The notes below the pieces were generated by a model. It saw only the letters and a list, made by a program, of their open reading frames with translations. It was not told the origin of the DNA and did not search any database. A stretch of DNA of 64,000 nucleotides from Xiphias gladius (Eukaryota; Chordata; Actinopteri; Istiophoriformes; Xiphiidae): positions 20,859,105-20,923,104 of the forward strand of contig NC_053404.1 of assembly GCF_016859285.1 (NCBI RefSeq), in the 5' to 3' direction. The translations under genes and the position numbers were made by a program. Positions 21,901 to 32,382 of the stretch are shown here, piece after piece (position 1 is the stretch's first letter; the number at the start of each line of letters is the position of its first letter).

Positions 21901-23456
21901 CTGATCACTAGGGAGCGCAGCTGCAGATGGGAAAAAAAAAAAGGATGAAGGTCCATTCATAAGAAACAACCAACCTTACACACGCTGTACTGCCTGCCTG
22001 ATAAATCCCACGTCACTGCAGGAAGTCTATATTTAACTCAATGTATGGACCGCTTTCATATGGACTGATCTATTATTTATGTAATGGAGATGGAGGTTAT
22101 CTGTAAGTCAACTTTACTTCACATCAAGTCGGGGGAATTTTAAATCAAACGTAATCCAAATATATACGAACACATCAATTTACTGAAAATCTGCAAAAAA
22201 AATAAAATAAAAGCTTCATCTTTAGTGCCACAAGAACAACATGAAAACACAAAGCACGGCATATCCACTCACCGTGGCTAAGGGGAAGTTACTGCATTAT
22301 GTATGAGAAGTGAAAACCATGTCCATTACATGTGCCGCCAAAATAAATCAAAGATGAAGTTTATTTACAACCTAAGACAAGTAGACTAACCGCAGGAAAC
22401 CTTGAACCGGGGCCAATTTAATCCTGTATATAGTTACAGCCACTGGCATTTAAAGTCGTGTCTACAGGCTGTAAACAAAACTGTTTCCTAAAGTAGACAA
22501 ACAGTGTGTGTGTGTGTGTGTGTGTGTCCCTTTCATTTAATTAACTTTTAAATTTTACTTCTCTAAATGCTTTTAGGTATTAGAGAGTGTGAGAAGGATT
22601 AGGAGCATGACACCCAGAGAGTGGATGGACCTCATGATAAACAACATGATAAACGGAGAAACGCCCCGATGCTGCCCAACAGCACACAGAGGGGGGTGTG
22701 TCATGATGGGTGTAGCTGTGAGTTATGCTGCATTCACGGCGCTTCGGACTCTCCGCTTTCAGATTTTATAAAACACTACTTAGTAGCATGCCCCCCCCCG
22801 TAAAAAAAAAAAAAGTGCAAGCAATGAGTCTTAATAGGAGATGTCTGTCCAAAGCAACATTCCCTGCACGAAAAATCCAGGCATCCAAAGACAGGGGTTA
22901 TGCAACTTCTGCATGTGAAAGACCCTCACACAATCTGAATACACCACTGTGCACGTTTCCGGAAACATTCAGCTCTCGTTGTAAAGAAATCGCAGTTTTC
23001 TCTCCAAGTCGTTGCTGATCCCCAGTGGTCGCGGAAACATTCAGGTGTTTTACTTGGGTAAAAAGCTGTGTTTGTAGCGGTGGTAGTCCGCAACCGCTGA
23101 TCACTTGGCTCCTTGCTGGTGACGATTAAAATATTTCCGACTGTACTTGAAAGCGGCATTATTTAAAGGCTCGCTCCCACTGCGAGCACAGCTGACAACA
23201 ACTCACGTTACGGAAAACCTCTCCGAAAAGCACACGTTCAAACGGGCATATTATCAAATTCAATAAAGATGAAGAAATAAAAGAAATAAAATTTAAAAAA
23301 TCTCACACACTCACCGCAGACCAAGCAGGACAGGGACTGGCGGAAAAACGGCAGCAGCTTGCAGAGCTCCGCGAGGGCCCGGGGGTCTCGGGGGTCGCAC
23401 TGCAGCACCGAACGGCTCGCGGACACGTAAAGAGAGGTCGCATTCACCGGGTTCAT
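18980..23456 (-). CDS. msl2: MSL2 E3 ubiquitin ligase (male-specific lethal 2 homologue), complete, three coding exons
   Basis: MSL2 is the RING subunit of the MSL histone H4K16 acetyltransferase complex; it ubiquitinates H2B and p53 in mammals and acts in the nucleus. Coding exons, minus strand: 23456-23315, 21537-20150, 19279-18980. Junctions are GT-AG and in frame, giving 609 aa (human about 577). The start is the ATG of MNPVNATSLYVSASR, matching the family N-terminus. The RING motif is Cys44-X2-Cys47, Cys62-X-His64-X2-Cys67-X2-Cys70, Cys81-X2-Cys84, split by intron 1. A conserved CXC domain runs from about residue 481 (KKGCKCGRATQNPSVLTC) to 526, split by intron 2. KRSRSESDSEKVQPLPIS and the C-terminal MRFDC are family signatures. 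The central linker is longer than in mammals and Pro/His-rich. Fish may keep two msl2 paralogues; which one this is cannot be told here. Confidence 0.96.
19280..20149 (-). other. msl2 intron 2
   Basis: A phase-0 intron between NRK and ACLDC of the CXC domain. It has a GT donor at 20149-20148 and an AG acceptor at 19281-19280. Nothing else was recognised inside. Confidence 0.85.
21538..23314 (-). other. msl2 intron 1
   Basis: A phase-1 intron that splits the glycine codon after Cys47 of the RING. It contains a (GT)n run at 22503-22527 but no recognised exon. Confidence 0.85.
22503..22527. repeat. (GT)n microsatellite in msl2 intron 1
   Basis: About 12 GT units. Confidence 0.9.
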
Positions 23457-24700
23457 CTCAGCTGCCTGGCCCGGGGCTCCAGTCCGGTCCGGTCCGTTCC
23501 GTTAAGATGTACTGATACGTTAAAACACCAGAGCCGCGCAATAAGACAAACTGACCGCAACTCCCGTGTAGTGTGAGGTAAAATGACTGTTTTTGTCAAG
23601 GGAGTCTGGTGGCTCTGAAGAGAGCATAGATGGATGTAACCGTTTCAGTTCCCCGTCGGTAAATCCCACACATATACACACAGTCTGTGCACAGAGCAAT
23701 CGCGGTTACTCATCCCAAGTCACATCCAATCCATCCTTAAGGTCTCCCGGCTCTAAAAGTATGGGAGCGATTATAACTGCATTCACAAGGAGGCCAACCG
23801 GGCATAAAAACGTCGGTTCATCCAAGTCGGTTCGGTTCGTTTCCATACAATCCGTGAGTTATGATTAAACAAAGCATCGTGTGGCGCCCTTTCCTCCACC
23901 AGTGGCCTTTTAACGTTGCCTGCAGCTGGTTAGCTAGCAGCAGCAGCTCGGAAATTCAAACGGGGGCTTTCGTGACAAAGTGCTCCGGTCTGCAATGCTT
24001 TTCCCCCCGATATTCCATAGTCCACATGCATGCTCGTCCCGGGTTTTCACGTCGGTCCAGAGCTGGTATCACACGATGCATTTATTATCCCACACCGAGG
24101 CATCCGTGTCTCGTATTTCGCTCGGCAGTGCAGCCCCAGCAGGGTTGTTAGGGCTGTGTTATTGTTCGCGGAGATTCATGGCGGCTCGAAAACAAAACAG
24201 GCCGCCCCGGCTTGAAATGGTCCCCTTTGGCGTGAGACGCCGACAGCTGCACGGCGATGTGAATAGGAGCGGGTGAAAAGAGGCTGCGATTATTTAAAGA
24301 AAAACAATTCCGAAGCTCCGACGCTTCTCTCGGCGTATAGAAAAACAAGCCAGCGGAAGCACGGGGCTCTGGTGACAGTACTAGCCGCCTGGTCTGGACC
24401 GGGAAGCCGGCTACAAAAGCAGGCCGCTTCCCACTTCTCGGGATTAGCGGGGCTCTCTCGCTCTGGCTGCTCGCCTCGGTGGGAATGTAGCAGGAAAAAA
24501 CAACGGTATATACGAAATTATTTCCTCCTGCAGCTTTTGGTGGATCCCCGGAGTGCCAGCGTAGACCGAAAGTGAATTATATCCCTATTCGTTTACCTTG
24601 CTATCGTTAGCCGCGAAGCATTCCTCATACCTCCGGTCGCTTTTCCACACATAAACAAGGGGGCGCTGTTGCCCAAATCTCGCGAGAAGACACTTAACGC
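23457..24700 (-). promoter_or_regulatory. msl2 5' region / GC-rich promoter
   Basis: CpG-rich sequence upstream of the msl2 start codon, with repeated CCGGT units close to the ATG. On the minus strand a good splice donor (CAAG|GTAAAC, exon end at 24597) lies about 80 bases downstream of a TCTCGCGAGA motif. This would fit a short non-coding first exon at about 24597-24680 spliced toward the coding exon. The matching acceptor near 23461 (GGCAG) has a poor pyrimidine tract, so this exon is speculative. Confidence 0.45.
24678..24687. promoter_or_regulatory. TCTCGCGAGA palindromic promoter motif
   Basis: A perfect ten-base TCTCGCGAGA palindrome at the outer edge of the GC-rich msl2 5' region. In vertebrates this motif marks TATA-less CpG promoters and is bound by BANP. 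It probably lies at or near the msl2 transcription start. Confidence 0.7.
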
Positions 24701-25313
24701 GGTTCATTTAAAAAAAACGAAAAAAACAAACGGCTTCTACATCGGTGCTATTTTTTTAACAAAGTTTGACAGTTATATTTACTGTATTTATTTAAAAAAA
24801 AAAAAACAAACAAAACTAAAAACAAATGATTAAAAATTCAGTTAATTTATTTGTCTTGGTTTCTTGTTTATCCTCCATGTTTTTGTATAACTTTGTATGG
24901 GCCAAATAAAGTTAGTTTTGTTTTTGTTTTGTTTTTTTTACAAAAGAATGCACAAGCCGGAATTTCTTAAATTTACAATGTTACACAGACATAAAGTCAT
25001 GAAGAATGTTACAGACAGCGCATATGTTTTTTTTTTTTTTTTTTTAACCACAGTCGTTGCTGTTAAAACGATTAACTCCAAGTCACAGTTTAACTACCCC
25101 TTTTCGTACTGTTACACAGGAATTTCCCATTTAGAAATACCACTGCACACTCATTTATTAATGTAATATAAGACATAAGTCTTTAGCAACTGTTCTCACT
25201 GAACTGATGACTTATTCGGGGTGGGGTGAAACGTTAATTTTGTTCCTAAGTGGTTAGCAGCACACAACTAGGTTTGTATGAATCATGAAGCTAAGTTTGG
25301 ATCTTTTTTCTAG
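24701..25313. other. AT-rich intergenic stretch
   Basis: Contains several A and T runs. I searched it for chemokine exons 1-3 that could join the relic exon just downstream and found none. Confidence 0.5.
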
Positions 25314-25640
25314 ATGAAAAAAAGGGAAATCAACTGTATCGTAGACTTAGTTTCGCAACCGTGCCACGACTGGTGCAGTGAAGATGCAGTACCGAGTGAA
25401 AACAACGTAGTATAACAACGACATTCCAGCAAAACCGGAGCGTAAAACATTTTCTGCTTATTTAGACTACCATTTATTAATTTGACAGAAATACCTTCTG
25501 AGAATTCAGTAATTTTAGGCAGTTTTAAAGCTGATTTTTGTGGCATAATTTTTGTTAAGTTATTAATTGCGGTAATGGCAGAGGTGTTTGTTTTTGTAGT
25601 TGAACCTGAGACCAAAAATAAAATATGATAAACAGAGTTA
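25314..25640 (+). pseudogene. Relic chemokine: last coding exon plus 3' UTR only
   Basis: An acceptor-like pyrimidine stretch ending TTTTTTCTAG precedes a phase-0 open segment (25314-25415, 33 codons then TAA). It starts with MKKREINC, has a second CxxxxC pair and ends in an acidic tail, like the last exons of the two chemokine genes at 35927 and 39484 (KLHC.. and NLKC.., both acidic at the end). The 3' UTR supports this best. 'ttttctgct' about 35 bases after the stop, 'tttttgtggca', 'taatggcaga' and 'gaacctg..accaaaaataaa' (poly(A) signal 25617-25622) all recur in the same order after the gene at 32383-35989. No exons 1-3 are visible between here and the msl2 promoter. It is a truncated duplicate, probably dead, unless it serves as a terminal exon of something unseen. 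Confidence 0.65.
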
Positions 25641-28181
25641 AAATGCGAATGATTTTTGTTTGGTTTTTCTAATGCTGTTGTTGTTTGGGTTAAGGAGAGT
25701 AATAAAGTAACAGGTAAAAAGAAACCAAGAAATAGATTTAAAGCAATGACATATCTTTACTTTAATTTAGATTTTAAATCAGAATACAAAATAAGAGACG
25801 GAAACCCATTGAAATAACAAAAAACAAACAAAATGGACCATAAACAAACGCTACTCAAAAGTTTCTACGCATTGAGTCGACAATACGGGGACAGAAGAAC
25901 TCACCATGTATGGCACAGGAGAATTTTTAACCAAGTTCATCACAGAGCCAATCTGTCGTTTTTGGGAGTTCATAGGCCTACACTGGTTTTGGCCATTAGT
26001 GGGGATATGGGATGGGAACCTCCGAAGCTCAGACTTAAATATGAGATGAGTCCCCTTTGGAACAGACTTTTGCACATGCCTGAACAAGGGACTTTGTTTG
26101 CTATGTGATCACTCATTAGATGATGATATAAGGGTCACACTGTTTAGTACAACGTCCTTAATTTCCACTAATTTCTTGCAGACACAGCAGCCTCTTGCAA
26201 ACCAAACGGGCCTATTTCAGTGCTTTTATCGTTTTACACGTCTACAACTGTAAAAAAACAAACAAAAAAAAAGAGCACCTTTTACTCAGCTACTGCTGCC
26301 AGGATCTTCTGGAGACTGGCAGAGTAAGTACGATGGACTATCCAGCACGAAGTGAACACCGGCTGCATCTTTGTTTTCATGGACACGTGGCTACACAGCA
26401 ACACCCACTACTGAAACGAGAGGGACTCTTGGCGTTGGACGGTGTATTTATGTCCACCAGGAAAGGTGCGGGAACGCCGCGGTTGTGGCCAGAGACCGCT
26501 GCAGCGGTGAAGTGGCGGCCGCGCCACCTGCCGTTGGCGGGTCACTGCTGCCGCTGTCACTGTAGCAGTCTCCCTGCGAGAGCCGTACAGCAGCATCGGC
26601 GGTCAGCAGGCAGCACCCATGACGGATGTTCCACTGAAGACGGTGCGACGCTCGTCTGTCTGCTCTGTTGCACTGAGGCCCGTGAGGCCCCACGTTTGGT
26701 TTCCCCCATGTGTGTGTCAAGCGCATGTGTGGAAATGACCTATACAGCGAAGCTGTGTTTCTGGAAGGGAAACTTTTGTGCGGCTGGCTTCATTTGCAGA
26801 GCCCGGGACAGAGGACCGAGTTCTTTATTTAAGATGTAACGTAAGAAGCTATATTTATGTTCCTGTTTGACGACTGATCGCCACAGCAACCGCCCTGTTT
26901 TGGGCTGGGCACTTGTATTTGCATGACACAGTAACTACCGGGTAACTTAAAGTTGTTGGCACATTCATATGTCGGCAAGAATTGTTACTCACGGTTATGA
27001 TTACTCTGGTTACTCTCAGCTTATTAATAGAATTTAATAATAGCATTAGTCATTACTGTATCCGCGTCATGTTGCTGCGTGTGACTGCTTCAATAGGCAT
27101 TTATAACAGCAGATATTTTTGACTTGTCCTTAAAGGAGAAACACGGGTGTTACTAATAACATTAGAGACCGCTCCGTTCGGTTTCGGCGTACCGGTAAGC
27201 CGGGACAGCGAGACCGTGAGCCGGCAGGGCCCTGAAACTGAAGCAGCTACACGGAAGTCGGCCCTCCTCTTATTCCTACTGTAACACGCTCTATGAAAAA
27301 AAAAAGCCTATTTGTGAAAAATAATTTGAGCTTTTCATAATTTGAAGGGTTTAAGTTTTGATTATTGAGTTCAAGCCGAGGGCGTTAGCAAGGAGTTTAG
27401 AAATACTCAGGTCATAAATACAAATTATAACAGACCATTTCTGATAAGCCACCAACCAAATTCTGGTTAAAAAAAATGAAAAATGAAAGGATTCAAAGTA
27501 ATTTAAAGAAATTACAATATTGTACATCTTATTTATTTCCTACCTGTTTCAAGTGCATTTTCTGTAAACTGTATCTCCCAACTGATGGAGAACACTAAAT
27601 TCCTTTCATTTTAATCTAATTTATTAGTTGTTTTTGCCTAAAAACAGAAAACTTAGTCTAAAAAAAAAAACCCCACCACAATCATCGTTAAAAGCCAATG
27701 TGTATTATATACATGGAACTGTAGGATGTAAACCCCAGTTCCATGAATATTACACCCTGCATGACCTCGGCGTCGATTGTGGGAGCTACGGCCCCGTTCC
27801 TGTTTTATGCATGTGTGGCAATGACGCGGTGCAGTTCAAAGAGGGGAACGGTAGGGGGCGCTGTCCGAGAACTTGAGAGGGTGAACAAAGAAGGGGGGGG
27901 GCAGGAAGAGAGGACTCATCATGGCAGTCTTTGGCAATTTCAGGTTTTCTTTTGTCTTGATCTTAGCTGCGAAGATACACTGATAGCACGGTTGACACAC
28001 TTGTATGATGCAACACACTTTCTGTGCATTTGCCTTGCCCTTATCTACTGTTTTCTTCCTTTTTTTTTTTTTTTTTGGCTCCCCATTGTCTTCCCATCGG
28101 TCTGGTCACCCACGGAGACGAGGATGCTGACTAGTTGGGACTTTCCTCTTTTAGGGTTGCGTTGAGGATAAAAATAACTCA
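25641..28181. other. Intergenic region, no gene recognised
   Basis: The longest open frame (26195-26839, plus, 214 codons) has a locally GC-rich 3' half but no domain I recognise and no splice context that supports it. A kB-type motif lies at 28138-28147. The rest shows nothing. Confidence 0.5.
28138..28147. promoter_or_regulatory. Perfect NF-kB consensus GGGACTTTCC
   Basis: An exact match to the classical kB site, 4.2 kb upstream of the first intact chemokine gene. A ten-base match can occur by chance in 64 kb, so function is only a possibility. Confidence 0.35.
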
Positions 28182-28565
28182 CATTTTCAACTGTATGTAG
28201 TTTTTGCAGTCAATTAGCGCTGTAACAGTCAGTCAAGTAATCAGTCAGCCCAATGACAGATCATTAATCGCCACAACTACTTTGAAAACCAATTAATTGT
28301 TTCAGTCATTTTCAGTTTAAAAAAATTCTCTGCTTTCAGCTCCTTAAATTTGAGGATTCGCTGCTTTTCTTTGTCATGTAGGACAAGTAAACTGAATATC
28401 TTTAGGATTTGAGCTGCCGGTTGGACAAAACAAGCTGATTTAAGAACAACCACTGCGGGAGACTGGAGAAACTGTGAATCTCCATTTTCACTATTTTTAA
28501 ACATTTTGTGGAGTAAAAGATTAATTGAGTAAATAATCAGCAGATTAATCGATAGTTGTTCGGTG
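28182..28565 (+). repeat. Interspersed repeat, near full length (DNA element-like)
   Basis: Ends in 'cagattaatcgatagttgtt' and carries 'ctttgaaaaccaatta', 'tttgaggattcgctgctttt' and 'ttggacaaaacaagc'. The same order of phrases occurs at 32595-32945 and 40300-40590, with truncated relatives at 7500-7835 and 38715-38960. It is probably a non-autonomous DNA transposon family common in teleosts. Confidence 0.65.
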
Positions 28566-28944
28566 CGGAACTACATTCAATAGAAATGTACATTTTGGAA
28601 AGGTTCCACGAATCTCGTTTCATTTAACCACGCTGAAGTTGATTAATTAGACGCTGTATTTTGCAGTGAAAAACAACAGTCGAAGCAGCGCTAACCTCAG
28701 TCCTTGAAGCTACTCAGTTAAACGGACTCAAAAGTATGAAATGACACAGAGGGAATGTCAGGACTCATAAAATCCAGGTCGTTCACGGCAGCACACGACG
28801 TAACATGTTTGAGTGAAGATGTAATCAAAGTGTGCACTTTAAAGCTAGACTTTGACAAACTGACAAATACGCTAGTTCACTTTCTGGTAGCGAGTTACAT
28901 AAAAGGGATTGGTACCACCCTCACGTGTGTCTATTAAATACCGA

Positions 28945-29295
28945 ACTACAGCCAGCAGCCGGTTAGCTTAGCACAGGGACCGGGAGCTGGGGAAACAGCT
29001 AGCCTATTTCTTGGCCGGGAGTAGTAAGCTACTGTAGAAATAGAGAGGCACGTAAGCCCGTGTAAACCGGTGAACTGTAATCGAACACTGGAGTTTAGGT
29101 ACAGATTGAACAAGTGGGGTATATATCGTATCAGTGGGTGCGGTTTAGAGATGCAGGTAGGTGGATTCTGTTACCCTTGGACAGAGGCCAGGCTAGCTGC
29201 TTCCAGTCTCCTTTAACGGACAGGAAGCCAGAAAGCTCTGACCAGAAGGTAAACCAGCGTCTATTTTTCCAAAATGTCGAACTATTCCTTTAAAG
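28945..29295 (+). repeat. Fish interspersed repeat
   Basis: It runs from 'cagccggttagcttagca' to 'aaaatgtcgaactattccttt', a combination found in a very common teleost repeat. The interior is diverged. Confidence 0.65.
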
Positions 29296-29464
29296 AGTGT
29301 TGTTTTTTTTTTTTTTTTAAAAATCACTTTCCTCACAGCCAACCTTTAAGTTAAGACATGCGGTATTTGCTGTCAGAAAACTTCAAACAAAGTTACGTGG
29401 GTTAAAATGAGTGACAGTGCAAAAATGTGTTTGAGGTCGTGTGATGTCAGGCTTGTGTGATCTT

Positions 29465-29573
29465 TTTTCAACTGTATGTAGTTTTTGCAGTCAATTACCG
29501 CTGTAACAGTCAGTCAAGTAATCAGTCAGCCCAGTGACAGATCATTGATCGCCACAACTACTTTGAAAACCAG
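29465..29573 (+). repeat. Local 109-bp duplicate of 28182-28291
   Basis: The two segments run together from 'ttttcaactgtatgtag' to 'actttgaaaacca' with only a few mismatches, 1.28 kb apart, whereas their flanks differ. This similarity is far higher than between other copies of the repeat, so it reflects a recent local copy event. Confidence 0.75.
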
Positions 29574-32259
29574 CAGCACACGAAAGCGTACAACTTTTAA
29601 AATGGATTATCAAAAGCTTGTCATTTAAGAGTGCTGTCATTTTCCTACAGCTAACCCTTTTAATTTAGACCTACACTATTACTACTTGGGATCTCCTTTC
29701 ATTTTCAACCATTTGGGCTTTTGTTATGTCTGGCTATGTTCCTTTAATTGTCTGATTACATTTGTCCGGCTACGTTTGTCTTTCCTTTCTCTCTGCTGTA
29801 CCCAGGTCTCTGTTGATCTCGATGAAAACACCTGATAAAATAAAGGTTTTACAAATAAAGTATCGTGGGTTCAAGTAGCAGGTGGCAGCGCAAAAAAAAA
29901 AAAAACCCCAAAAAAACAAGCGGTGGCGTTGAGGTAAAGCGATGTTGAGAAAGTTGGAAAATGTCATCAAAAAGGTGTATTTTAAGAGCGCCGTCGTTTT
30001 TGTGACATCTGTAGCTTTCTTGGAGCCAGCTGTTTAGTTTCTCCGGAGCTTCTATACAGGTCTGATCGCCATAAGCACAAAGCACATACTTTAAAGCCAC
30101 TGTAACAGCCAGCTCCATCTGCTCCTGAAGACCTTGGGGCTCAGAAAAAAAGTCAGTAAGCGGAGCCTTGAGTTGAAACCACTGTGTTACACGCACAGTA
30201 ACATAAATTCAAAAGGCACAGAAACGTCGTTTGAATATTTCCGCTGCGGCTACATTCCATGCGTGTGAGTAATATCCCCTTTTAGGGTCTGCAGCAGCGT
30301 GTCATGCCACCATGACTCTTTTCTGAGTTTATTATGGTAACAGCGGATTCTAAAAATATTTGGCTGGTCAGTCTGTGAGGGTTATTCTTAGTGTGTCTCT
30401 GAGCAGGCCCACGGGGTCGAGTGATTCCCCTTCTGTTTCGAACGCATTCCATGTAGAAAACCTGAGCTGTGCTAGAATTTCCTGCCCACTGAAATCATCA
30501 ATTATCAGCTACGGCAACGAGGCCGCTAAGGCGCGTCGCACCGCACTGTTATAGACAGACTGTACAGCGGGAAGACGTTATGCAGAAGTAGCTGTGGTAT
30601 TAAACAGGCCACGACTGTCTATCAAGTACTGACCTAGAGTTCAAATCCTACTGGAGACAAGCAGAATGAGAAGCAGGTTAAAATTTTGGAATTCAAAGCT
30701 TTTCTGTAGCTCGGTCAGTATTATATCACAGGTACCAGCTCACTCGGTGCGACCCTCTTCCACAATTATGCAGCCATCCACAAGTATTATATTTTTGTCT
30801 TGATGCTTTTACGCTTTATTTGACACTTGTTTTTTTTTTTAGTGTTATTCACTGGTCCTGAAGAAACGTTACCCAGTTCTGACCGTAATTTTTCCAAATG
30901 TTAAATAACCTTGGACTTTTTCTCGAGGTCATCAGGCGGCTTGTTGCCTGTCAAAACCCTGCAGTAAGTCTGGAGCAAAGTATTGGACGACGCAGTGGTC
31001 AAACTGGGCTCGGAAGATTTCTCAGAGATTGCTCACGGATTACTGCCTGCTTCCGTTTCTATTTCCTCTCAGCGGGGTCAAAAAGTAAGAAAACCCTGCA
31101 ATCTACACCAGTGTCACGTAAATATATTCGGTCTCTACTTGTTCTAACAGTTGGCTGCATCAAATTAGAACTAATGTATTGCTTTTCAGGTTCCATATTT
31201 TGGGGAAATTCAGCAGTACGGTAGTTGAAAACCTCGAGACCTTGACTAGAATTTTAAATGAAGCTATGTAAGTTTGAATAATGTTCAGTAGCACTAAATG
31301 TGTCGCTGACGGAGTAACGCTTTTCAGTGTCTCTACCCCCCAATTCCAGCAAAAATGTTGGTGGGGATGGTGAAGGAGAAGGGCCCCGACCTGCGTCAGG
31401 GGTCGCTTTTAAGGAGGATTAACTAAAGCACATAAGTGGCCGGCAGCGGCGGTCTACTGGTTGGACCGGGCAGCTCCCAGAAAGTCAATGTTGTTCCGTA
31501 GGCTCAGAAACGAGAGAGCTGAAAGACAATCAACGATTAGTGGCACATAAGAAAACTAACTCTCACAAATCCTTCTCTGCTACTGAAACTCAAAATGTTC
31601 CTCGGCCTTGCTGATTTATTGGAGAAATACAATTTTTCCTACCTGCTTTTTGTCCTCAAATCCATTCCCTACCTGACGTGACCATGTAAGAATAAGGAAA
31701 ATTTGAGTTTAAGTGTTACAAAATTTCTTCAAGTGTCAAAATACCTGACATTTGTTTGCGTTAAACCCCTAACAAACTCTCTTCCGCAAGTAAATACAAA
31801 AACTCTAAATGGCAATGACTTCTTATGCGTTTATTCATTCATGGCCTGGCCGGAGTAGCTTTGCCTCCGAGAAACGTGCGAATAACTTAAACTTCGTCTG
31901 TAAACATACATCAGAGAGCGATGGCTGGCACTCTCGCATTTCTGTTTTGTCGTCTAAATCCCGTGAATTCTTCTGCTTGCGGACTCACCGCAGCTCAGTG
32001 CGGATGCGAGCATCCGTGAAACGTTAACGTCAGGTAGCAGCGAACCAAGAGAAACGGCTGCATCACCACTGGAGAAGATGAGCCCCGGGGCTGCATCACA
32101 GCGAACCTGAACATATATAGGCATAATAGCAAATTCCACTACCTTCTGGGTGTGTGTGAGTCCTTGTCCCCTGTCCCATCATCACGGCAGCGTGGTTATT
32201 TCCATTCCAGAAACATTGCTCATGACTACTGTGGTTCCTTCTTTTGCGTGAAGCTGCTG
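29574..32259. other. Intergenic region upstream of chemokine gene 1
   Basis: Holds repeat-like fragments near 29600-30000, including a phrase around 'ataaaataaaggtttta' seen in many fish repeats. The minus-strand open frame at 29849-30196 overlaps that fragment and matches no domain I know. No exon was recognised. Confidence 0.45.
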
Positions 32260-32268
32260 TATATAAGG
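32260..32268 (+). promoter_or_regulatory. TATA box of chemokine gene 1
   Basis: TATATAAGG, 115 bases before the start codon. The surrounding block ('ttttgcgtgaagctgc', then 'gatccagagtcggttttgg' in the 5' UTR) is also found upstream of chemokine gene 2. There the TATA position reads TATGTAAGA, a weaker match. Confidence 0.65.
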
Positions 32269-32382
32269 TCACAGTTCTCCGGGTTTGTCTCATTGTTAGA
32301 CTTTGAGCAGTTAGCGACCGAACAACGAAGCCGTTTGCAGCTCAGATCCAGAGTCGGTTTTGGTGCCCTGCAGCGTTTGAAA

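Noticed and set aside
26195-26839. 214-codon plus-strand open frame
   Set aside because: No recognisable domain, low-complexity start (NCKKTNKKKEH) and no supporting splice or promoter context. GC-rich sequence in the second half favours an open frame.
29849-30196. 115-codon minus-strand open frame
   Set aside because: Overlaps repeat-like sequence and a homopolymer. No family recognised.
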